Source: Pseudomonas entomophila (GTDB lineage: Bacteria; Pseudomonadota; Gammaproteobacteria; Pseudomonadales; Pseudomonadaceae). From it: a stretch of 64,000 nucleotides of DNA. Under the pieces are notes generated by a model. The model did no database searches. It was not told the origin of the DNA and saw only the letters and a list, made by a program, of their open reading frames with translations. How positions within the stretch are numbered: position 1 is the stretch's first letter; the number at the start of each line of letters is the position of its first letter. Location: NCBI RefSeq assembly GCF_029478665.1, contig NZ_JARPQB010000011.1:110539-174538 (forward strand). Direction: 5' to 3'. Position numbers and translations under genes: made by a program. Of the stretch, positions 57,329 to 64,000 are shown in pieces.

Positions 57329-60300
57329 TTAGAAGTATGCCGAAAGGTGTTTCACTGCCTGTGCTCGGGTCAGGTCGCCACGCCAGATAATTTCGACGTG
57401 GCTGCCTTGCCATTCGCGACCAAGGTAGCGCTGGCCGGGGGTCTTGAGGTGCGCCTTGACGAAGTCCTCGAACGTTGGCGCTTCTTTGTTGAAATGCACG
57501 TGGGCGTACCACAGGGCGCGCGCGGGCACCTGGCGCTTGTCGAGCACGATGAACTCCTGGAGGAAGTCACGGCGGCCTTCGGCGGTGCGCCTGAGTTCGA
57601 CCAGTGCACCGTGTTTCTCGATGCTTACGGCATTCTGCTCCACCAGGTAGTCCAGTTGCCCACCGTTTGGCTCGAGGGTCTGCATGATGCGGTCGATGCG
57701 CAATTGCCTGCCGCGTTCGAGCAACCGTGCCGAGGCGCTGCGCAGCCTTGCCAGCAAGGGATCCTGGGGGAACTCACGGCCGATCCGGGTGGCGAAGCCT
57801 TCCAGATCGCCGGCCTTGAATTGCATCAGGTCGTCCAGGCTGGCGCCGTCCATGCCCTGGCTTGCGTAGCGTTCTATCTTGTGGGTGAACGCAGCGAGAT
57901 CGTCCAGGTGCCGCTGAGCTTCGGTTTGCAGCTCCGTCACGGTTGCCTGGCGTATCAGGGGTTGGCCGCCGGTATCAGGGTTGGTCAGGGTGAATTTGCC
58001 TGAGGCATCCTGCCGATAGATCTCGGTGCGTCCGTTCACGCCGGTGATGCGGTAGGTGTTGCTCTGCTGCAGATCAGGTTCGCCGATCAGGAATTGATGC
58101 TCCGAGGTCTCGAACACCCGTGGCTGGCTCTTGCCCTTCCTGCTCATTGCGGCGGGTGGCGGAGCATCCTGCCTGAGGCCCTTGAAGTAGCGCTCATAAG
58201 AGGCCAGGGCGTTTTCGAACCGGGCTACCGAGGGCAGGTCGAAATGTTCGGCATAACTGGCCTGCCAATAGCGCAGTCGGTTCCTGAACTGCTGAATCTG
58301 TTCGAAAGAACCGGTCAGGATGGCACTGCGTTGCCGGGTGCTGGCCCGGGCGTTGGCCAACTGATGCAGGGCATAGAGCGCCCTGTCCAGATCGGCTCGA
58401 GGGTTGCGCATGAGGTATTGCAGGTTGATCCAGCCGCCGTCCAGTGAGCGCACCGGCTTGGTCAACAACCCCATCAACTGGCCGATTTCCATGTAGTCCA
58501 GCATGTGATCGGTGAAGGTCCCCAGTTCACTGTCGATGTGTTTGAACACCTCACGACGCTCGCCGGTCTGCTTGAACTTGCGGCGCCATTCACGCATCCC
58601 CTCGACCTGGTGGCGAATGTCGTCGACTTCCTTCAACGCCTGGGCACGGGTGCTTGCCATTCTGGCGCGCAGGGCAAGTATTTCCTCGATAGTGGCCAGG
58701 AAGCGGGCGTTACCCATGCCCGCCTGCAGCCCCAAGGACTTTTCATGAGCCAGGTGCCGGAGCTTGTCTATATCGTCCAGGGCGGCATCGAGGCGCAACT
58801 GTGCCATCTGGCCGAGGCGGTTGTAGCTATCGCAGGTCAGTATCGCTAGGTCATTGGCTTGGGCCAGGGCATTGCTGCGGAGCCGGCGGGACGATACCTG
58901 GCTGAACACCATGCAGTCGGCATGGATGCGTTTGGCGTCACTGAGGCAGCCTTGCAGCTCGCGGGTCACGCTGGGGTCGTTGGCATCTTGAACGGTGAAC
59001 GAGCGCTTCATGCGCTGGTTTATGGCGTCGCTTTTGTTCTGGAGTCTGATCAGGTCGCCGGCAATACTGTCGCGCAGTCGGTTATGCCGCTGGTAGGCCA
59101 GGTCCCTCCACCAGTGTGGCAGGCGCTCCCTCACGGCGGCGGGCCAGAGAGGGTCGAGGGTAGCGGCCAGGTGCCCCAGCGCCTGGCCCCCACCTGAGCC
59201 GCCGCCTAGACGGTGCACGCCGTACAGGGCGAAGTGGGTATCCCAATTGCCCTTTTCGTCCAGGGCTATGGCCCGTCTGAAGCGGTTTGCGGTGTTGCCT
59301 GAAAGCTCCCAGGTGTGACTGGTTTCATCCCATTGCACCCTGTACGCCTGGCCATGGGACTGGATGAAAGTGCCTTGGGAGGTGCGATAGACACCTCGAT
59401 AACGGCCTTCGCTGGTGACGGACAGCCCATCGAGGGAAATTGGCTTGTTCATCTGATAGCTACGCAATCCCGCCAAACGCTCCCGAGCGCTGTTCAGGTC
59501 GAGCGGCATGGGCTGTCGCAGTTGGTAGCGTGTCGCCGCCTTACGCAACCCGGCAGTGCTGATACCGCCACCGCTACCGAGCAGGTCCATGCCGACGTCG
59601 ATCACACTTACCAGCACAGCCTGCAGTGCATCGAGCACGTCGCGGGTGCCACCTTCGGAAATGGCTTTGACCAGTTCGGCAGAGGCATCGTAGAGATCAT
59701 AAAGGCTTACCGGCAGCCCCAGGACAGGTATCACGCCCAGGGCAATCTTGAATCCGAGCAGTAGTTTGCCGGCCTGCGCGGCGAGGTTTTCGATGTGCAG
59801 GTCGAGGTTGGAGCGCGAGGTGTTGCGATGGGCCTGCAGTAACTGCCCCATGTGGCTGTCCAGTTGCAGCTCGGCAAGGGACTTGGTGGCAGGCCATTCG
59901 ACGCCGATGCCGATGATGCCGTCGAAACGATGGGTGTGCGCCTGGTTCAGGCGCGAGCGATGGGCGGCAGGGTTGCCTTGCAGTGCCCGGTTGGCCAGGT
60001 AGTCGCGCTCGCGGTTGTCGATGCTGCTCTCGAACAGGCTCAGGCGCGCGGATTCCAGGTCCGGGAACTGACACAGCGGGTTGCTGGGATGGTCGGGCCG
60101 ATAGAGCACGGTGGTATTGCCGATTCGATCCTCGATGAAGACGATGCCTGCGAGTGTTGTTGGTTGTTCGTTGGTATCAGCTCCGCCACTGGTCAGAAGG
60201 GCGGAAAGCAACCGCAGGTCGCGACCATTGGCCTGGTAGTCGGCTTTGCTGCGTGCATCGATCACCTGGGCGAGCATCGCCTGGCTGGTGCTGTCCAGAT

Positions 60301-62746
60301 GGCCACTGGCATGGAACAGCAGGTTCTGCAGCCGGAGAATCAAGCGATGGGGTTCGACCAGGCTTTCGCGTCTGAATGCGTGCTGGAAGTCGCTTTCGTC
60401 GATACCCATGAAGGCATTGGTGATGCTGGCCTCGTAACCCTGGGCAAGGTCCAGCTCATTGGCCAAAGCGCGTAGATAGTCGGCATCGATACCCGCCTGC
60501 AGCTTCTGGCGCAGGGGGGCGTCGGCACTGCCGGGGAGCAGTTGCATGAAGCGCAGCCGGTTGTACATCGTGTCGTCTATGTGCTCCAGCAACAGCGTTT
60601 CGATGGCCAGTGTTTCACGCGTCTTGCTGGGTTCGAGCAGGGCTTTTAGCGGCGTTCCCGGAGCACCGCTGCCAGCGACCAGATCCCTGCCGGTGTAAGC
60701 CGTACTGAGGGGAAGATCGAGGCGGATCGAATCGTTGTCGAATCCGTCGAAATCCTGCCTGAGGCGCCGATTGATCAGGTTCAGGCAGAATGCCTGGCGG
60801 TCTGGAAGGTCACGCTGAATCAGCGCATGAGCCTTGCGCAGCGCCTCAAGGTAGTCATTGACAAGCGTGCGCAGCGCTTGTCGTTCGTGGGTAGGTATTT
60901 TTTCCAGGCTACTGATTGATGCGCGGGTTCGGGAGATGACGTCGTCCTGGCCAGCACGCAGCTGCAGTGCGGCCTCGCGCGCGGCATGGTGTGGCACTTG
61001 CAGGCGCAGGGCAAACGTTTCGCGCAGCCTCGGCAAGGCTGCAGCAACTGCTTCGATGCCCTCGCTGGCTTGCAGCGTGTCCTTTTCCTGACGACTGGCC
61101 TGGATCAGACCGTTCAGTGCCTGACCCATGGCGCCTGTCGGGAGCGTATGCAACTGTACCGAGTGGCCCGTCCCCAGGCACTGTTCGAGTTGCTGGCGGC
61201 TGGCGCAGCGCAGCAGCCCCCCGTGTTCGCCTATCCAGTAGAACAACAGGCTCTGGGGCGTATCGGGCGATGCCAGGTCAGCTTTCGAGGTGATCACCAG
61301 TGCGCCTGGCAGGATCGACTTCACTGCCTGCGTGTCGTCCTCGGCCGGCAGCAGTTCGACCTGAGCCACGACCGCTTGACTGTCGCGGCCATCGACGACT
61401 GACTCGACCCAGCCCAGTTGCTCATCATCCAGTTGTGCCAGTAACCGCTGAAGGCGGGCATGGGCCAGCAATCCGTCGTTGTGAGCCTGGGTCAGTGCGG
61501 TATTGGCGGCAGTGGGTGTTGCGTCGGAGTGCCATTTGGCGGAGGCGCTCAGTCGGGCAACTTCAGCCGTGGCCGTTTGCCGGGCTTGGGCGAGGGTCGC
61601 CAGGTATTGATCACGCTGCTGGCGTTTGTGCTCGGGCAGATTATCCAACAGCTCGAGTTGCCTGCTGATCAGTTGTTTACGCAAGGCAGGCGCCAGGTCC
61701 TGCCCCAGACTGCCGAAATCGAACAGGGTGGGGCGGCTGTCTTCCGGATCGATGATGAACGCGTCGGCGGGGGCTTCGGCGAACACCTGGCTGTTGCGCC
61801 AGGTTTGCTCCAACAGGTCGACTTGGTTCAGGCTGCTGCTGGCATCGTGTTCGAGGATGGCACCAGGGGCATGGGCGAGGGTATCCAGCAAAGTGTTCTG
61901 CAGTTGCTCGAGCAGCGCTTCGAATCCTGCTTCGATAGTGTCGAGGGCGGTGTAGGTGGGGGGATCCTGCCTGTCGCCAGCCAGCGCGGTTTCGAGCGCC
62001 GCGCGTGTGGCGTAGCCGCTGAACGCTTGTGGTTGCGCGGGGGCATAGAGCAGCTGTATCGGCTCGCCTTCGAGGCTGATGATCAGAGCGCCAGGCAGGT
62101 ACGAGGGGGCATCTATCTGCACCTGTTTGGCGTCGAATACTCGCCATTCCGGGTTTTCCAGCAGGCCAAGCACCGGTCGTTGTTCGGCCTGCGTCAGCTT
62201 GCCCTGGTCCAGGGCAATTTCCAACGTGGCCATGAAGTGTGAACGGTACTGTCGACGGGCATGTTCCCGCCTGCTTACCGCAGTACCCTTGGCCCGCGCC
62301 TGCCAGTAGTCCAGCCAGCGACGGCGGATGGCCGCAGCCGGGTCCAGGGCGGCCAGGCGCACATACAACTCACGGGGGCGAAGCTCGGTCACCTTATGGT
62401 TGGCGCCCGGCTTGCCCTGCACCGTGGCGCGGCGATCCAGGTCGCCGGGTGGGACGGGATGGTGCTGGGTGAAGACGCAAAGCTGGGTCAGGTTGACGAA
62501 GTGGGCGGTGTTGTCCTGGTTGAGCAGCAGCCCGGTGTGCTGCGGATCGCTGGCGAACGTGTCGCGCAACAGGTCGTCGATGGCCTGCCTCGCGCCGGGC
62601 GCGAGGCTGAGCAACTGGTTGAAGGTCTGGCGCGCTTGCCGCCAGTGCGTGATGGCCCAGCGTGTTGTCGGTGTGTCCGCCAGCGTGGGCGCTGGCGTGT
62701 GGGGTAGCAGGGCAAAGGGCAGGTAGTTGTCTTGCTGAGTGCTCAT
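57329..62746 (-). CDS. Giant DUF6543 / dermonecrotic-toxin-like protein
   Basis: 1805 residues from ATG 62746 (ACGAGG about 6 bases upstream; open frame extends further without similarity). Resembles large Pseudomonas DUF6543 proteins. Three copies of a module with the pattern G-hydrophobic-[I/V] ... LLYAP/LFYW/VLYRPDHP lie near residues 215-265, 480-520 and 865-905. A hydrophobic stretch at about 995-1030 (GFKIALGVIPVLGLPVSLYD) could insert in a membrane. The last 105 residues form a compact, distinct block (ARALWYAHVHFN, GSHVEIIWRGDL). No signal peptide, no catalytic motif recognised and no immunity gene apparent. Probable secreted effector by family, unproven. Confidence 0.75.
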   Translation of the reverse strand: MSTQQDNYLPFALLPHTPAPTLADTPTTRWAITHWRQARQTFNQLLSLAPGARQAIDDLLRDTFASDPQHTGLLLNQDNTAHFVNLTQLCVFTQHHPVPPGDLDRRATVQGKPGANHKVTELRPRELYVRLAALDPAAAIRRRWLDYWQARAKGTAVSRREHARRQYRSHFMATLEIALDQGKLTQAEQRPVLGLLENPEWRVFDAKQVQIDAPSYLPGALIISLEGEPIQLLYAPAQPQAFSGYATRAALETALAGDRQDPPTYTALDTIEAGFEALLEQLQNTLLDTLAHAPGAILEHDASSSLNQVDLLEQTWRNSQVFAEAPADAFIIDPEDSRPTLFDFGSLGQDLAPALRKQLISRQLELLDNLPEHKRQQRDQYLATLAQARQTATAEVARLSASAKWHSDATPTAANTALTQAHNDGLLAHARLQRLLAQLDDEQLGWVESVVDGRDSQAVVAQVELLPAEDDTQAVKSILPGALVITSKADLASPDTPQSLLFYWIGEHGGLLRCASRQQLEQCLGTGHSVQLHTLPTGAMGQALNGLIQASRQEKDTLQASEGIEAVAAALPRLRETFALRLQVPHHAAREAALQLRAGQDDVISRTRASISSLEKIPTHERQALRTLVNDYLEALRKAHALIQRDLPDRQAFCLNLINRRLRQDFDGFDNDSIRLDLPLSTAYTGRDLVAGSGAPGTPLKALLEPSKTRETLAIETLLLEHIDDTMYNRLRFMQLLPGSADAPLRQKLQAGIDADYLRALANELDLAQGYEASITNAFMGIDESDFQHAFRRESLVEPHRLILRLQNLLFHASGHLDSTSQAMLAQVIDARSKADYQANGRDLRLLSALLTSGGADTNEQPTTLAGIVFIEDRIGNTTVLYRPDHPSNPLCQFPDLESARLSLFESSIDNRERDYLANRALQGNPAAHRSRLNQAHTHRFDGIIGIGVEWPATKSLAELQLDSHMGQLLQAHRNTSRSNLDLHIENLAAQAGKLLLGFKIALGVIPVLGLPVSLYDLYDASAELVKAISEGGTRDVLDALQAVLVSVIDVGMDLLGSGGGISTAGLRKAATRYQLRQPMPLDLNSARERLAGLRSYQMNKPISLDGLSVTSEGRYRGVYRTSQGTFIQSHGQAYRVQWDETSHTWELSGNTANRFRRAIALDEKGNWDTHFALYGVHRLGGGSGGGQALGHLAATLDPLWPAAVRERLPHWWRDLAYQRHNRLRDSIAGDLIRLQNKSDAINQRMKRSFTVQDANDPSVTRELQGCLSDAKRIHADCMVFSQVSSRRLRSNALAQANDLAILTCDSYNRLGQMAQLRLDAALDDIDKLRHLAHEKSLGLQAGMGNARFLATIEEILALRARMASTRAQALKEVDDIRHQVEGMREWRRKFKQTGERREVFKHIDSELGTFTDHMLDYMEIGQLMGLLTKPVRSLDGGWINLQYLMRNPRADLDRALYALHQLANARASTRQRSAILTGSFEQIQQFRNRLRYWQASYAEHFDLPSVARFENALASYERYFKGLRQDAPPPAAMSRKGKSQPRVFETSEHQFLIGEPDLQQSNTYRITGVNGRTEIYRQDASGKFTLTNPDTGGQPLIRQATVTELQTEAQRHLDDLAAFTHKIERYASQGMDGASLDDLMQFKAGDLEGFATRIGREFPQDPLLARLRSASARLLERGRQLRIDRIMQTLEPNGGQLDYLVEQNAVSIEKHGALVELRRTAEGRRDFLQEFIVLDKRQVPARALWYAHVHFNKEAPTFEDFVKAHLKTPGQRYLGREWQGSHVEIIWRGDLTRAQAVKHLSAYF

Positions 62747-62930
62747 GGGGGCCTCGTCTATGGGATGGCCCGGCCATTGAACAGTCTCGCGCGGTGCTGG
62801 TTGAGGTACTCCGTTAACACATGACCGCTCGGCAGCCTTCACTAAACTGTCATGATTTTGTGGCAGCGCAACCGAATGGATTTCATCAGACTCGCGCTCT
62901 ACTGGGGATCTGCATTCTGGTGTTTCTTTC
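62747..62930. promoter_or_regulatory. Divergent promoter region of toxin-like gene and hydrolase
   Basis: 184 bases between divergent starts. A plausible minus-strand or plus-strand promoter could not be fixed; the region is less GC-rich around 62820-62890. Confidence 0.35.
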
Positions 62931-63926
62931 ATGCGGGCTTTTTTACTTTTCTTCCTTCTGATGATCTGCGTGCCGGCGAGCTTCGCCGAGGGCCGCTGTA
63001 ATGTTCATGTGCCGGTGCAACGGGCCGAGCTGGGCGAGCTGAGCCTGGTCTACCAGAGCGTCGGCGCGCCTCGCGATCCGGCGCTGCTGTTGGTGATGGG
63101 GCTGGGCGGGCAACTGATCCACTGGCCGGACGACGTGGTCGAGGCCCTGTGCCGCCAGGGCTTTCGGGTGATCCGCTACGACAACCGCGATGTCGGCCTG
63201 TCACGCTGGAACCAGCTGCCGGGCTCGGCCAACCTGACCGTCGAACTGTTGCGCTACAAACTGGGGTTGCCGGTGTCGGCACCTTACACGCTGACTGACA
63301 TGGCCGGTGATGGCTTGCGCCTTATGGATGCCTTGGAGATCCGCCAGTTCCACGTGCTGGGGGTAAGCATGGGCGGGATGATCGCCCAGCACATCGCGGC
63401 AATGGCGCCGGAGCGGGTGCGCAGCCTGACCCTGGTGATGTCCAGTTCAGGCGCGGCTGGCCTGCCGGCGCCGAACCCGGCGCTGGTGCAGTTACTGGCG
63501 CGGCGCAGTGCGCCGAGCCGCGAGGTGGCCATCGAGCAGCAGGCCGACCTGCTGGCGGCGCTGGGCAGCCCGCAGGTGCATGACGATCGCGCGACCTTGC
63601 TGAAGCAGGCGGCGGTGGCCTACGACCGGGCGTTCAATCCTGAGGGTGTGAAACGTCAGATCATGGCGATCCTCGCGGAACCGAGCCGGGTGGAAATGTT
63701 GAATCAGCTTCGGGTGCCCACGCTGGTGGTGCATGGCACGGCCGACCCATTGTTGCCGGTGATGCACGGGGTGCACCTGGCGGCGCATATCCAGGGTAGC
63801 CAGTTGCGGCTGATTCCAGGCTTGGCGCATCGTTTCCAGGAGCCGTTCAAGGCGCCGTTGCTCGGGGCAGTCCTACCATACCTGCAGGCGCATCGGCAGG
63901 ATGTCACGCATATCGCCCGGCTTTGA
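62931..63926 (+). CDS. Secreted alpha/beta hydrolase
   Basis: 331 residues. Signal peptide [19 protein letters not shown]. Alpha/beta-hydrolase fold with oxyanion region [24 protein letters not shown], nucleophile elbow GVSMGG, acid in [10 protein letters not shown], and His in [12 protein letters not shown] end (GLAHRF). Probably periplasmic. The Shine-Dalgarno is weak. Substrate unknown. About 74 bases remain to the window edge with no feature. Confidence 0.88.
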   Translation: MRAFLLFFLLMICVPASFAEGRCNVHVPVQRAELGELSLVYQSVGAPRDPALLLVMGLGGQLIHWPDDVVEALCRQGFRVIRYDNRDVGLSRWNQLPGSANLTVELLRYKLGLPVSAPYTLTDMAGDGLRLMDALEIRQFHVLGVSMGGMIAQHIAAMAPERVRSLTLVMSSSGAAGLPAPNPALVQLLARRSAPSREVAIEQQADLLAALGSPQVHDDRATLLKQAAVAYDRAFNPEGVKRQIMAILAEPSRVEMLNQLRVPTLVVHGTADPLLPVMHGVHLAAHIQGSQLRLIPGLAHRFQEPFKAPLLGAVLPYLQAHRQDVTHIARL

Positions 63927-64000
63927 ATGTCGCCGCGCCTGGTTTTGCTTGTAATCGATGGACTCGCCCCCGCCGAGGCATCACAGTGCCACGGTGGCGT

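Overview
The window is a stretch of a Pseudomonas chromosome, most likely from the P. putida / P. entomophila side of the genus. Signs of this are a GC-rich coding style, a MvaT-family (TurA-type) xenogeneic silencer, a complete protocatechuate (pca) branch of the beta-ketoadipate pathway, membrane PQQ glucose dehydrogenase next to an OprB porin, and thirteen copies of Pseudomonas REP/REPIN repeats (GTAGGAGC...-type) between genes. The species-level placement is inferred from recognised families and remembered gene order, not from a database comparison.

Layout: 1-5.2 kb, a minus-strand three-gene RHS cassette (companion protein, RHS/sugar-binding-like protein, RHS core protein whose toxin-bearing C-terminus lies beyond the left edge). 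5.4-14.1 kb, housekeeping genes: class I fumarase, a 2Fe-2S ferredoxin-reductase, pyruvate kinase, a small lipoprotein, a PilZ protein, exonuclease I, TurA/MvaT, PurU and a short unknown. 14.2-19.9 kb: McpG-like chemoreceptor, HerA-like ATPase, Pit phosphate transporter and a small charged protein. 20.3-30.4 kb: pcaR, pcaK, pcaI, pcaJ, pcaF, pcaT, pcaB, pcaD, pcaC, with PcaR operators in front of pcaR, pcaK and pcaI and a candidate small RNA divergent from pcaR. 30.4-34.2 kb: gcd and oprB. 34.5-39.6 kb: a very large orphan TcB-like (SpvB/TcdB) toxin-complex protein. 39.8-44.4 kb: ZnuD-like zinc receptor with a Zur-like box, a VF530 protein, a Pr6Pr membrane protein, and a YqjH/YqjI-like ferric-reductase and PadR-regulator pair with palindromic operator and Fur-like box. 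44.6-57.2 kb: class A PBP-like protein, ProY-like permease with a structured leader, FMN glutamate-synthase-family protein, Lhr helicase, NUDIX hydrolase, MetR-like regulator. 57.3-62.7 kb: a giant DUF6543 (dermonecrotic-toxin-like) protein. 62.9-63.9 kb: a secreted alpha/beta hydrolase.

Functionally, the pca genes import 4-hydroxybenzoate/protocatechuate (PcaK) and beta-ketoadipate (PcaT) and convert carboxymuconate through PcaB, PcaC, PcaD, PcaIJ and PcaF to succinyl-CoA and acetyl-CoA. PcaR governs the set. Gcd and OprB serve periplasmic glucose oxidation. The zinc receptor and the YqjIH-like pair form a small metal-homeostasis neighbourhood. Three giant toxin-like loci (RHS, TcB-like, DUF6543) are set singly between conserved blocks, all on the minus strand, and look like accessory cargo. 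No tRNA, rRNA, insertion sequence, prophage or CRISPR array was seen.
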